A stretch of DNA of 64,000 bases from Streptomyces durmitorensis (GCF_023498005.1 NZ_CP097289.1:9610001-9674000); one strand, 5' to 3'; positions 34,222 through 43,514 are shown, counted from the first letter of the stretch. The notes: a model not told the origin generated them from the sequence alone. A program made the numbers and translations.

Positions 34222-35145
34222 ATGACCGATACGGTCATCCGCGCGCTCGCCGAGAGCGACGCCCATCTGTTCGACGCACACCCCGACCCATTGAACGCCC
34301 GTGCCGCGCACCAGCGGACCACGCACCGCCCCCACTGGAAGCGGGTGGCCCTGCGCGACGGCGCCGTCGTCGCCCGCGGCGCCTGGTGGGGCGGTCCCGA
34401 TGACGAGGAACCCATCAACCTCAACTGGTTCGACGTCGCCGAGGGCGAGGTCGAGGCGGGGGCCGAACTCCTGCGCTCCGCCCCGTGGCGGGTCGAACTC
34501 GAGCTCAACCTGCCCGGCGACTGGCGCGAGCACCCTGCCCTGGCCGCGGCCGCCGAGACTCGCTTCGCCGCCGCTCGGGCCGCCGGCTACGAGCTCCTGG
34601 TGGAACGCTTCCTGTACCGCTGGACCCCGGAACGCGGGTTGCCGGAGCGGCCCGGACGCCCCGTCTTCGGCCCCGAACCCGACGACGCGCTCTTCTTCGA
34701 CGCGCTGCGCCGCATCCACGCGGCCACGCTGGACGCCCACGCGCTGAAGGCCATCGAGGAGGGCGGCCTCGACCAGGCCGCGCGGGAAGAACTGGAATTC
34801 TTCCACTGGTGCCCGTCCCCGCGGGAATGGTGGCAGCTCGCCCGCACCCCGGAAGGCGAACTGGCCGGCATCCACATCCCGGCGCACAACCCCTCCGGAC
34901 CGACCATCGGTTTCATCGGCGTCCTGCCGGAGCATCGCGGCCATGGTTACGCATACGACCTCCTCGCCGAGTGCACCCACTTCCTGGTGGAACAGGGCGC
35001 GGAGGTCGTCACCGGCGCCACGGACCGGGGCAACTTCCCCATGGCCGCGAACTTCACCAAGGCTGGCTTCCCCGTGGTGCGCGAACGAATCAACTTCCAC
35101 CCCCTTGCCCGGACCGCCTCCAGCGCCGCTGACATCACCGGCTGA
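34222..35145 (+). CDS. GNAT acetyltransferase with N-terminal extra domain
   Basis: A 307-aa protein from ATG 34222 with GGAGG eight bases upstream. The C-terminal GNAT domain has the acetyl-CoA loop in IGFIGVLPEHRGHGYAYDLL (H-R-G-H-G) and TGATDRGNFPMAANFTKAGF. The N-terminal ~150 residues look like a degenerate second GNAT fold (RVALRDGAVVARGAWWGGPD, WRVELELNLPGDWREHPALA), an arrangement used by some antibiotic- or mycothiol-synthase-like acetyltransferases. Flanked on both sides by the 159-bp IS-like repeat, so it may have moved as a unit. Substrate unknown. Confidence 0.8.
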   Translation: MTDTVIRALAESDAHLFDAHPDPLNARAAHQRTTHRPHWKRVALRDGAVVARGAWWGGPDDEEPINLNWFDVAEGEVEAGAELLRSAPWRVELELNLPGDWREHPALAAAAETRFAAARAAGYELLVERFLYRWTPERGLPERPGRPVFGPEPDDALFFDALRRIHAATLDAHALKAIEEGGLDQAAREELEFFHWCPSPREWWQLARTPEGELAGIHIPAHNPSGPTIGFIGVLPEHRGHGYAYDLLAECTHFLVEQGAEVVTGATDRGNFPMAANFTKAGFPVVRERINFHPLARTASSAADITG

Positions 35146-35191
35146 CACCAACAGCGGCGGTCGTAGGCGATCACTGGCGAACCTGCACGGC

Positions 35192-35350
35192 AGCCGTAGC
35201 CCTGTCGATCGTGAGGGCGGTTCTGTACGAACAGGTTGCCTGGGCAGGTGATTTCGGCCGGTTGGGCGCAGGAAGACAGGACCTCTGGTGCAGCACGAGG
35301 GTTGCGAAGCCAATTCGTCTGCCCCGGAGGTCCTGTTGTCGCCGTTCTAC
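35192..35350. repeat. 159-bp direct repeat, copy 2 (IS end-like)
   Basis: Partner of 33771-33929. The internal inverted repeat is partly conserved (ACAGGACCTC / GAGGTCCTGT). It is directly followed by a transposase remnant. Confidence 0.7.
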
Positions 35351-35567
35351 GCCGTGTCGCCGGTTGTCTTCAGCCCGCACCGTGGTCGAACACACCAACG
35401 CCGAGTACAAGCAGTGGCATCCGCTTCAGCGCTACACCGGAGGCCGCGAGGGCTACGAGCAGACCCACCTCGCCATCGCCGGCCTGGTCTTCGACCGCGT
35501 GGCCCGACGCGCGACCCGTCGCCTCACGAGCACCGAACTCGTGCCCGTTCGCGCCACGGCCTGCTGA
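35351..35567 (+). pseudogene. transposase C-terminal remnant
   Basis: The forward strand reads TVVEHTNAEYKQWHPLQRYT, GGREGYEQTHLAIAGLVFDR, RRLTSTELVPVRATAC and stop. The first part contains the final catalytic Glu region (VEHTNAEYKQW) of a DDE transposase of the Streptomyces HTNAEYKQW type. The region between the IS left end and this C-terminus is deleted. Confidence 0.65.
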
Positions 35568-35621
35568 ATCACCCACCAGCCGAACCGCCAGACCAACACG
35601 ACCCGTTCCCCGAGGTCGTTA

Positions 35622-36158
35622 GAGGGTGTCTGAAAAGCCTGTCAGCGGGTTGGTCTTGCGAGGCGGTGCACAAGGAGCATGGCCATGGTGAGGTAGATGG
35701 CGTTCTCCGAGCAGACTCGCAGGTATTCGTAGTCCTTCGACAGTCAGCGGCACCGTCCCAGCCAGGCAAACGTCCGCTCCACCACCCAACGCCGCGGGAC
35801 CCCCGCGAAGAGGGGTACTGCCGGAGGCGGTGCTCCCACCCGAGCCCAGGTCGAGCGGAATCCTCTGCCGCCAGTAGTGGTAGACCGTCTGCCAGGGCGG
35901 CAGGTCATGCGGCAGCAGTCTCCAGGCACAGCCGGCCCGCAGCCAGTAAGCCAGCGAGTTGAGGATCTCCCGCCGTGTGTGTTTCGCCGGTCGACCACCG
36001 GGCTTGACCGCCGGAACCAGCGGGCACAGGATCTCCCACTCCGGATCGGAAAGATCCGTCGAGTAACGGGTACGTAGCCCGCACACCCCAGCCCCCGAAA
36101 GTGCGCCATCACCCCGCTACCAGGCAACTTCCCGCTGACAGGCTTCTCAGACGCCCTC
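35622..36158 (-). mobile_element. internally deleted IS5-type element with intact inverted repeats (537 bp)
   Basis: The ends are 24-bp inverted repeats, 35622-35645 and 36135-36158, matching at 22 of 24 positions (GAGGGYGTCTGARAAGCC at the outer part). TA flanks both sides (35620-35621 and 36159-36160), fitting a TA target duplication. The minus strand encodes the transposase N-terminus (YSTDLSDPEWEILCPLVPAV, EILNSLAYWLRAGCAWRLLP, HDLPPWQTVYHYW) and C-terminus (RRWVVERTFAWLGRCR, LRVCSENAIYLTMAMLLVHR), but the DDE middle is deleted. It is non-autonomous but could be mobilised by a full-length relative. Confidence 0.85.
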
Positions 36159-36360
36159 TAGCGTCAGGACCTGCTACCGACTCGGCATGTCCACTGTGCT
36201 GCCTGACAGGGCCCGGTTCGGTGCGTCGAGGAATAGTCACCTGGTGGGCGATGACTTTGCTTGAGCGGGAGAGGCTCTCCTTCGAACACTCTTCCGGGCA
36301 AGCACGCGTTCCGGTCCAGGTGTAGTACAGAGCACGACTCGTGACAGGAGACCTGCCCAT
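36159..36360. other. intergenic region upstream of the broken isomerase gene
   Basis: About 200 bp with no gene. The former promoter region of the downstream pseudogene; no clear dyad seen. Confidence 0.4.
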
Positions 36361-36857
36361 ATGGCTGGTTCGGAACTGGCAGCAGATCGCAGTCCGGGGA
36401 CCGAGGTCTGGCCACTGATCCGTACTGAGCGAGCGGCACTGGTAGCCGATCTTGCGGATTTGTCTGACGATCAGTGGGCGACCCCGTCACTGTGTGCCGG
36501 GTTGATGGTGCGTGAGGTGCTGGCGCACCTCACTGCGGGGGCGAGCCTCAATACTGTGCGCTGGCTGGCGTGATCCGCTGCCGATTCGACTTCGACAAAC
36601 AGGTGGCGATGCGGCTGGCCGAACAGCTCGGTGAGACCCCGGCCGAGACACTTGAGCGGTTCCGGCGTGTTGTCCCCAGTACAGCCAAGCCTCCCCTGCC
36701 TGCCGTGGCCATGCTGGGCGAGACGATCGTGCATGCAGAGGGCATCCGGCGTCCGCTGGGCCTTCATCGCGACTACCCAACTGAGACCGTCACGCGGGTG
36801 GCTGAGTACTACCAGGGGGCGGATCGCCTCAGTCGTCCCGACGTCACAGAGGCCTGA
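36361..36857 (+). pseudogene. maleylpyruvate isomerase-type mycothiol-dependent enzyme, frameshifted and truncated
   Basis: The N-terminal frame (ATG 36361) reads WPLIRTERAALVADLADLSD, DQWATPSLCAGLMVREVLAH, LTAGASLNT. It stops at 36571-36573 and continues one frame over as FDFDKQVAMRLAEQLGETPA, ETLERFRRVVPSTAKPPLPA, ETIVHAEGIRRPLGLHRDYP. This is the TIGR03083-type DinB fold (S-L-C-x-G-W/M-x-V-r-d-v-l-A-H-L; V-H-x-x-D/E-I-R-R-P-L). The usual C-terminal ~40 residues are absent. Original role: mycothiol-dependent isomerase or transferase. Confidence 0.75.
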
Positions 36858-37734
36858 GGGCCGCTGGTTCGGGCGCCGCCAATACGACGAGTGTCGTCGA
36901 GCGCGACTCTGCACTCCAGTGCGCCGCTATCGACGGCGCGCAGGGGGCCGGGCGGATGTGCGGGCAGGGAGCAATCGGCTGCTGTGGATGTTCGTGAAAC
37001 GTTCACCCCTCGCTCATGGAGTTCGAATATCTAGCTGTTGGCCTGACGGAAATCTATGTCGGTCAGAGTAGACATTGGGTGGTGGTGTGGTTATGGTTTC
37101 TCTCGTAGCCAGGAAGACAGCAGGGCCCGGCAGGGATGAACTGCCGGGTAGTAGTACCCGCAAGTGCAGTACGCAGGACGGTGCGGTGGTGGAGTTCCGA
37201 AGCCAGAGCGGTTGCAGGACGGTGACGGGGCTGACGACCGGACCGGGTGGCCCGCAGTGATCAGGGGCCGCCGTGAGCAGGACCGCAGTACAAGCAAGTG
37301 CAGTACGAGCAAGTGCAGTTCGCAGTACCCAGCAGTGCAGGCAAGTGAGCAGCACCTCGGTGAAGGCGTCGGCTGCGGGCGTGCGCGCCGGGAGGTTCGG
37401 CAGTGGGGTTCTAAGCCAGAGCAGATGCAGGAGAGGCGACGGGGCTGGCTGCCGAAGAGTGGCGCTCCATCAGGTCACCAGCGGTACGCATCACCCAGCA
37501 GTACGCAGTTCCGGTAAGTGGCAAGTGATCCAAGAGGGATGAACGGAGGAAGCAGGCGCCATCAGGATCGCCCGGGCGGAGTGTTGAGTCCGGGTACCGC
37601 AGGACATCGATAGTGAGGTGGTCTCCGGTCAAGCAACCGCGATCCCCGCAACCCCGACAACTTCCAGGTCGGGCCAGCGGAAACAGAAAGCCGGCGCAGC
37701 ACTAGGGCCGGCAGATGGTGTAGCAGTTTCCTTC
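36858..37734. other. long noncoding, repeat-bearing region upstream of the MerR-like gene
   Basis: No convincing gene. The 14-mer GCAAGTGCAGTACG or a close variant occurs at about 37160, 37293 and 37308, with further CAGTACGCAG pieces near 37499-37508. A longer imperfect duplication relates ~37188-37232 (GTGGAGTTCCGAAGCCAGAG) to ~37403-37446 (GTGGGGTTCTAAGCCAGAGC). CTGAC/GTCAG dyads lie near 37042-37068. The density of repeats without coding bias suggests a structured RNA leader or a protein-binding array. Confidence 0.5.
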
Positions 37735-37767
37735 GGGGCCCGGGTGCCAGTACGGCACCCGGGCCCC
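37735..37767 (+). terminator. strong 14-bp-stem hairpin in the 5' leader of the MerR-like gene
   Basis: GGGGCCCGGGTGCC (37735-37748) pairs perfectly with GGCACCCGGGCCCC (37754-37767) around AGTAC. It lies only 26 bases before the MerR-like ATG and no T-tract follows. It could end transcripts from the repeat region, act as an attenuator, or stabilise the mRNA 5' end. Confidence 0.6.
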
Positions 37768-37793
37768 TCCACGCGTTCCACAAAGAGGTGCAG

Positions 37794-38132
37794 ATGACAG
37801 CAGACGACACGTTTGGCCGTCTCGATGACGATGACTACCCCGCCTACACGATGGGCCGGGCCGCCGAGATACTCGGCACCACACAAGGCTTCCTGCGCGC
37901 CATCGGCGAAGCCCGCCTCATCACCCCGCTGCGCTCCGCGGGCGGACACCGCCGCTACTCCCGCTACCAACTACGCATCGCCGCCCGCGCCCGACAACTC
38001 GTCGACCAGGGCACCCCCATCGAGGCCGCCTGCCGCATCGTCATCCTCGAAGACCAACTCGAAGAAGCCCAGCGCATCAACACCGAACACCGCCTTACTG
38101 CCGATACCGAACACCCCACCACCGCGGCCTGA
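37794..38132 (+). CDS. MerR-type HTH regulator, compact
   Basis: A 112-aa protein from ATG 37794 (AGAGGTG upstream). The MerR HTH reads YTMGRAAEILGTTQGFLRAI, GEARLITPLRSAGGHRRYSR, YQLRIAARARQLVDQGTPIE, followed by a short helix (LEDQLEEAQRINTEH) instead of a long sensor domain. No Cys metal site. The compact form is common in Streptomyces as a stress-linked DNA-binding protein. The unusual repeat-rich leader and hairpin directly upstream suggest post-transcriptional control. Confidence 0.85.
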   Translation: MTADDTFGRLDDDDYPAYTMGRAAEILGTTQGFLRAIGEARLITPLRSAGGHRRYSRYQLRIAARARQLVDQGTPIEAACRIVILEDQLEEAQRINTEHRLTADTEHPTTAA

Positions 38133-38829
38133 GACGGCTGAGACCTGCAACTCCTCCAGGAGCGTGCGGCTGCTGTCCACGCGTGCTGCAGGGACCGCAA
38201 CGTGCTCCGGGCAACTTCGTCTTCGCCGGGCCCCCGCAGAAGAGGCTCGGCCGGAGCGAACGCGCTGCTCGCCGCAGGGCGGCAGGCATCTCCGATGTTG
38301 AACTGTTTCTCCGTCTCGTCCAGCACGAGCTTGCGGTCCTCGGGACCGCCCTCCAGGACGGCCCCGGCTACGTCGAGAGGCATGGCGAGGCCTTGGCGCA
38401 GCGGCTGTCCACCGGGCGTCCATCGCAACAGCGCTGCGCCCCGCCCAGGCCTCTGACCCACTGCAGTGCGCCCGGTAGGGGCCGTCTCCGGTGTTCCTGA
38501 GCCCGTGTCACCGCACGGCCTCGCGTGCCGTGCCAGGCCCCCGCACCCTGAAAGGGAGCGATCACCTGGGCCCGCGCCTGCCGTGCTGAAGCTGCCTGAT
38601 CTGCCCGGCTGCGCCCGCTCCTGGGCCAACAACGCGCCCCGCTACAGGGCCGGGGCACCTCGTCGGGTTCGACGAGACGCCCCGGTCGACCTGGGAGAGC
38701 CCGCGCGGGCGCGGACCTGACCGAGGTCACCGCCCCGGACCGAAGCGCCTGCGTCGGGCACCGTCCGCGGCGGCTTACCGGCTGGCGCGGGGCGTCTCCA
38801 GGCCTTCGGCGGGCCGAATCGGCGGGCTG
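38133..38829. other. gene-free stretch
   Basis: Open frames on both strands are Arg/Ala/Gly-rich shadows without motifs. Nothing supportable is seen. Confidence 0.4.
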
Positions 38830-38995
38830 TGGGGGAGTGGCGGTGAGGACGGCGTGCAGGAGGTGGGGGAAGCGGGTATCCAGGTCGTCGCGGCGCAGTT
38901 CGACGGCCTTGTAGCGGCCCGCTTTGTGCTCGCGGGTGATGCCGGATTCGCGCAGTACACGCCATGACCTGTTGAAGGTTCGCGCGCACGATCTC
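38830..38995 (-). pseudogene. ArsR-like winged-helix scrap
   Basis: The reverse strand reads RSWRVLRESGITREHKAGRY, KAVELRRDDLDTRFPHLLHA and VLTATPPQP, resembling the wing and C-terminal helix of an ArsR-type regulator (HLRVLREAGLv....GR...y.LrrdaLdarfPgLLdavl). The N-terminal helices are missing. Confidence 0.4.
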
Positions 38996-39039
38996 TCATT
39001 CCCGATCTCCGTGCCGGGCCTGTCGATTATCGTCCTCTC

Positions 39040-41025
39040 GTGGACCCGCTGATCGCCGAAGACCCGGCACACATAGGCCCCTACCGGCTCATCGCCCGCC
39101 TCGGTGCCGGTGGCATGGGCCGCGTGTACCTCGCCCGTTCCGAGGATGGGCGCACGGTCGCCGTCAAGGTGATCCAGGCTGAATTGGCCCAGCAGCGCGA
39201 GTTCCGGGCGAGGTTCGCTCGCGAGGTGGAAGCCGCCCGGAAGGTGGGCGGGAAGTGGACCGCGCCGGTCCTCGACGAGGACACCGAGGCCCGGTCCCCC
39301 TGGGTCGCCACCGGATACGTGCCCGGGCCCGACCTGCACACCGTCGTGGCCGAGCAGCACGGTCCCCTGCCGGAGTTCTCCGTATGTGCCCTCGCGAGCG
39401 GCCTCGCCCACGCGTTGACCGACATCCACACGGCGGGGCTGATTCACCGCGACCTGAAGCCGTCGAACGTACTGATCACCATCGACGGGCCGCGGGTCAT
39501 CGACTTCGGCATCGCGCGGGCCCTGGAGACCCTGGCCGAAGGCGCGATGACGCGCACCGGTGCGGTGATCGGATCGCCCGGGTTCATGTCGCCTGAGCAG
39601 GTGCGCGGACAGAGGCTCACTCCCGCCTCCGATATCTTCTGCCTGGGCTCCGTCCTGGCGTACGCCGCTACCGGACGCTCCCCGTTCGGGACGACGGACA
39701 GTGGGCTGCACGCCCTGATGTTCCGGGTCGCGACAGAAGCCCCCGACCTCAGTGGCATGCCGGAACCCCTCCTCGACCTCGCACGGGAGTGTCTCCAGAA
39801 GGAACCCGGCGCGCGCCCCACCCTCCAGGACGTCATGGCCCGCACCGCCACGGATCCTGACGAGCCTTGGCTGCCGGAGAGAGTGCTCAGCCAACTGGGC
39901 CGACAGTCCGCACAGTTGCTGGACCTCGCGCCTCACCGGGCCCCTGAGCCGACTGCCGTCTCGGGCCCGGCCGCTGCCCCGGCCCCGCTCCCCGCGTCGG
40001 CTGCCACACCCACGTACCAGAATCCGCACCCTGCCTGGCAGGCACCCACGCAGGAGGCCACGCACACACCCCCGCCACCGACCCCACCCGCCCTGCACAA
40101 CGCGTCCATCAGCGTGGCCCACGGCCCTCCGGCCTCAACTCGGTGGCGTCGGCGTCGTCTTGTCGTCGCCGCTTCGGCCGCCGCCGCGCTCGTCGTACTC
40201 GTGGGCGGGCTCTTCGCGATCCGACCCTGGGATACCGGATCCTCGAAGAGCGGCGGTGGCGATGGCGAGAAGAGCGGGACCAGCACTCTGCCGACGAAGT
40301 TCGCCGGCACCTGGCAGGCCGCGGTCACGGGCAGCACATCCGCCCCGTCCCATCTGGTCCGTCTCAAGGTCACCAAGGGCGGGCGTGGCGACAAGGTCGC
40401 CGAGTACTCCATGCGGACCACGGGCCACGTGTGCGTCTACAGCAGCCGCCTCACCTCCGTGTCGGGCAGCTCGACGGCCAAGGTGGGCACCGGCACTCTG
40501 GAGCGCGTCGAGCCAAAGACCGCCGCCGAGTTGTGCGAGAAGGAGCGGCCCGCGATGACCCTCAAGAGCCCGCTCGACGGCACCTTCGAGCTGGTGACGG
40601 GAGGAACGTCCTCCATGATCCTCACGAAGGACCTGATGAGCGACCCGGGCACCACGGCGCTCAAGTCCTTCTACGGCTCCTGGAGCGACAAGATCGGTAT
40701 GTACGACACGGAGTTCGACCTCACGATCTCCGGGCCGGGGAAGCAGGGCGTGGCCTTCCGCATCAAGAGGGAGGATGGCAAGCCCTGCAGCTACGTCGCC
40801 GAGCCGTTCTCCATCACGGACAACGACGGGCAACTCACGCTGCATACCGCCCCGGCGACACCAAAAGGCGGCGCCAAGTCCGAAACTGGATGCGCCGCCG
40901 ACGGACCGCTCATGGACCTCGAGCCCTACAACATGGGCGAGGATTCCGAGGGCGCGTACCTGGAGTTGCGCGCGCCGCTCCACGGGAGCGCTGAGTACAG
41001 TGACGCGATATCCAGGACCGACTGA
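39040..41025 (+). CDS. receptor-type Ser/Thr protein kinase, copy 1
   Basis: A 661-aa PknB-like kinase from GTG 39040. The kinase domain covers residues ~14-265: glycine loop LGAGGMGRVYLARSEDGRTV, Lys 43 in AVKVIQAEL, catalytic loop IHRDLKPSNVLI, Mg-binding DFGIAR, and SPGFMSPEQVRGQRLTPASD. A Pro/Ala-rich juxtamembrane segment follows. A membrane helix at ~374-394 (VVAASAAAALVVLVGGLFAI) leads to a ~260-aa external domain with GTWQAAVTGSTSAPSHLVRL and TLERVEPKTAAELCEKERPA, four Cys, and no PASTA repeats. The sensor domain is unassigned. A near-copy follows at 41210 with the same upstream sequence. Confidence 0.9.
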   Translation: MDPLIAEDPAHIGPYRLIARLGAGGMGRVYLARSEDGRTVAVKVIQAELAQQREFRARFAREVEAARKVGGKWTAPVLDEDTEARSPWVATGYVPGPDLHTVVAEQHGPLPEFSVCALASGLAHALTDIHTAGLIHRDLKPSNVLITIDGPRVIDFGIARALETLAEGAMTRTGAVIGSPGFMSPEQVRGQRLTPASDIFCLGSVLAYAATGRSPFGTTDSGLHALMFRVATEAPDLSGMPEPLLDLARECLQKEPGARPTLQDVMARTATDPDEPWLPERVLSQLGRQSAQLLDLAPHRAPEPTAVSGPAAAPAPLPASAATPTYQNPHPAWQAPTQEATHTPPPPTPPALHNASISVAHGPPASTRWRRRRLVVAASAAAALVVLVGGLFAIRPWDTGSSKSGGGDGEKSGTSTLPTKFAGTWQAAVTGSTSAPSHLVRLKVTKGGRGDKVAEYSMRTTGHVCVYSSRLTSVSGSSTAKVGTGTLERVEPKTAAELCEKERPAMTLKSPLDGTFELVTGGTSSMILTKDLMSDPGTTALKSFYGSWSDKIGMYDTEFDLTISGPGKQGVAFRIKREDGKPCSYVAEPFSITDNDGQLTLHTAPATPKGGAKSETGCAADGPLMDLEPYNMGEDSEGAYLELRAPLHGSAEYSDAISRTD

Positions 41026-41209
41026 TCCGTCGTACCGTCCACCTGAGCCGCTCCAGCGTCTTGCTCCCTCACGAGCCGTTCGCGATCCTCGTCACAGGTG
41101 CTCCGGCCCCGGACGAGCAGCGCGGCCGATCTCCCCACCTGCTGCGGATGGTTGCTGACGATCGGCAATTCCCGATCTCCGTTCAACGTCCGTCGATTAT
41201 GGTCCTCCC
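41026..41209. promoter_or_regulatory. duplicated promoter region of the kinase pair
   Basis: The last ~45 bases before both kinase starts are alike: ATTCCCGATCTCCGT then GTCGATTATSGTCCTC just before the GTG (39000-39039 and 41170-41209). Both copies therefore carry their own, similarly regulated start region. Confidence 0.5.
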
Positions 41210-43240
41210 GTGGACCCGCTGACAGCCGAAGACCCGACGCACATAGGCCCCTACCGCCTCATCGCCCGCCTCGGCGCCGGCGGTATGGGCCGCGTCTACC
41301 TCGCCCGCTCCGAGGATGGGCGCACCGTCGCCGTCAAGGTGATCCAGGCCGAATTGGCCCAACACCATGAATTCCGGGCGAGGTTCGCCCGCGAGGTGGA
41401 AGCCGCCCGGAAGGTGGGCGGGAAGTGGACCGCGCCGGTCCTCGACGAGGACACCGAGGCCCGGTCCCCCTGGGTCGCCACCGGATATGTGCCCGGACCT
41501 GACCTGACCACCGTGGTCGCCGAGGACTTCGGGCCGCTGCCCGAGGCCTCGGTACGTGCCCTCGCGAGCGGCCTGGCACGGGCCCTGGCCGAGATCCATG
41601 CAGCGGGGCTGATCCACCGCGACTTGAAGCCGTCGAACGTCCTGATCACCATCGACGGGCCGCGGGTCATCGACTTCGGCATCGCGCGGGCGCTTGAGAC
41701 CCTGGCTGAGGGCGCGTTGACGCGTACCGGTGCGGTGATCGGTTCGCCTGGGTTCATGTCGCCTGAGCAGGTGCGGGGGCAGAGGCTCACTCCCGCCTCC
41801 GACGTGTTCTGCCTCGGCTCGGTCCTCGCGTACGCTGCCACCGGACGCTCCCCGTTCGGGACGACGGCCAGCGGGTTGCACGCGCTGATGTACCGCGTCG
41901 CGGAAGAGCACCCCGACCTCAGCGGCATACCGGAACCCCTCCTCGACCTCGTACAGCAATGCCTGCACAAGGACCCCACCCAGCGGCCCACCCCCCAGGA
42001 CGTCCTGGCCCGCACTGCCACGGACCCCGATGAGCCCTGGCTGCCGGGGAAGGTGCTCAGCCAACTAGGCCGCCAGTCCGCACAGTTGCTGGACTTCGCG
42101 CCCAGTCGGGCCCCGGAGCCAACGGTCCTCGCAGGCCCGGCACCGGATTCGGCGATCGGCTTCGGCCCGGCTCCCGCCCCGGTCCTGCCCTATACGCCGA
42201 CTGCCACGCCCACACACCAGAACCCGCCTCAACCTTCCTGGCAGCCTCCCGCGCAGGCACCCCCACTGCCGCCCGCTCCCTCCCTGCACAGCGCACCCAG
42301 TAACGTGCCATCCGGCCCCGCTGCCCCAACTCGGTTCGGTAGACGCCGTGTTGTCGTGGCCGCCGTGGCCGCCACCGCCTTCGCCGTGCTCGTGGGCGGG
42401 CTCTTCGTGATCCGCCCCTGGGACACCGGCTCCCCGAAGACCGGTGGCGAAAAGAACAAGCCCAGCATCCTGCCCGACGGGTACGCCGGTACCTGGACCG
42501 GCGCGTTCGTGAACGGCACGGGCAATCGGACCCCTGTCCGCCTCAAGATCACCGGGGGCGGGCGCGGCGACAAGGTTGCCGAGTACTCCACGTGGCTGGA
42601 GGGTCACGTGTGCGTCTACAGCGGCCGCCTCACCTCCGCGTCCACCGGGTCCGGGATCAAGATCGCCGCAGGCACCTTGGAGCGCTCCGAACCGAAAGCC
42701 GCCACCGAGGACTGCGCCAAGCTGCAGCCCGGGATGACCCTTACCCACTCGTCCGACGACACCATCGAGCGGGCTACGGGCGAGGAGGACCCTGTGGTCT
42801 TCAAGAAGCATCCGCTGTCCGATCCGGGCAGCAGGATCATGGATCCCTTTGGAGGGCAGCGGAGCGCCAAGCCCGGCAAGCTCACTCATTACGAGGAGTT
42901 CGACATGAGGGTCTTCACCCCTGGAGAGGACGGTATAACTTTCCGCATCAAGGAGTACGGCAACACCTGCCACTACATCACTGAAGCGTTCTCCCTCGTG
43001 GACATCGACAACACCAACGACCCCAAGACCACCCTTTACACCGCCCCGGCACAACTACGGACAGCCGGCAACGACGGCAATGCGCCCAAGTCCGACCCCG
43101 GCTGCCGCAAGGATGGTCCGCTCCTGGAGATCACCCACTTCTCCGGTGTCGACGGCAAGTGGGTCAGCATGGACGCGTTCAGTACGCCCGAAGGGGACAC
43201 ATCGGAGAGCGAGATCAGGTTGGACAGGTCCACCGGCTGA
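41210..43240 (+). CDS. receptor-type Ser/Thr protein kinase, copy 2
   Basis: A 676-aa paralogue of the upstream kinase, from GTG 41210. The kinase domain is almost identical (same glycine loop, HRDLKPSNVLI, DFGIARALETLAEGALTRTG). The Pro-rich linker and the external domain after the helix at ~380-400 (VVVAAVAATAFAVLVGGLFV) differ much more: GTWTGAFVNGTGNRTPVRLK, TLERSEPKAATEDCAKLQPG, HYITEAFSLVDIDNTNDPKT. Conserved kinase with diverged sensor points to duplication followed by adaptation to a different signal. No operon partner follows; IS relics begin after 43240. Confidence 0.9.
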   Translation: MDPLTAEDPTHIGPYRLIARLGAGGMGRVYLARSEDGRTVAVKVIQAELAQHHEFRARFAREVEAARKVGGKWTAPVLDEDTEARSPWVATGYVPGPDLTTVVAEDFGPLPEASVRALASGLARALAEIHAAGLIHRDLKPSNVLITIDGPRVIDFGIARALETLAEGALTRTGAVIGSPGFMSPEQVRGQRLTPASDVFCLGSVLAYAATGRSPFGTTASGLHALMYRVAEEHPDLSGIPEPLLDLVQQCLHKDPTQRPTPQDVLARTATDPDEPWLPGKVLSQLGRQSAQLLDFAPSRAPEPTVLAGPAPDSAIGFGPAPAPVLPYTPTATPTHQNPPQPSWQPPAQAPPLPPAPSLHSAPSNVPSGPAAPTRFGRRRVVVAAVAATAFAVLVGGLFVIRPWDTGSPKTGGEKNKPSILPDGYAGTWTGAFVNGTGNRTPVRLKITGGGRGDKVAEYSTWLEGHVCVYSGRLTSASTGSGIKIAAGTLERSEPKAATEDCAKLQPGMTLTHSSDDTIERATGEEDPVVFKKHPLSDPGSRIMDPFGGQRSAKPGKLTHYEEFDMRVFTPGEDGITFRIKEYGNTCHYITEAFSLVDIDNTNDPKTTLYTAPAQLRTAGNDGNAPKSDPGCRKDGPLLEITHFSGVDGKWVSMDAFSTPEGDTSESEIRLDRSTG

Positions 43241-43514
43241 TCCGGAGGGGCGCCTCTTATGTCTCTGGTCAAAGGATTCAGGATTTTGGGGTGCTCGGTC
43301 CTTAGGGGTGCTCAGGCATATCTGACCGGCCTTCGCACGCACCGAGAACAACGGTGACCAGATCGGCTGAAGTGCCCTCGGCTCGTGCAGTGGCCCGACT
43401 GGTGACGGTGTTGACCACCAACCGGACGCCCTCGGCCGGCAGTGCAGCTGACGTACTCGGTGACATGCACGCAATCCAGGAGCATGGTCGTGCGCATGCT
43501 GTGCACACATCGAA

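Noticed and set aside
37093..37542. Two small plus-strand frames (from about 37093 and 37273) in the repeat region
   Set aside because: No ribosome binding site, Ser/Gln/Arg composition produced by the repeated DNA, and no third-position bias.
38368..40122. A 584-aa minus-strand open frame across the start of the first kinase
   Set aside because: It is antisense to an unmistakable kinase domain; only its far end (the ArsR-like piece at 38830-38995) looks once coding.
43370..43500. Possible transposase piece on the minus strand (MRTTMLLDCVHVTEYV)
   Set aside because: Faint resemblance to an ISKra4-type segment, but too short and without other motifs.
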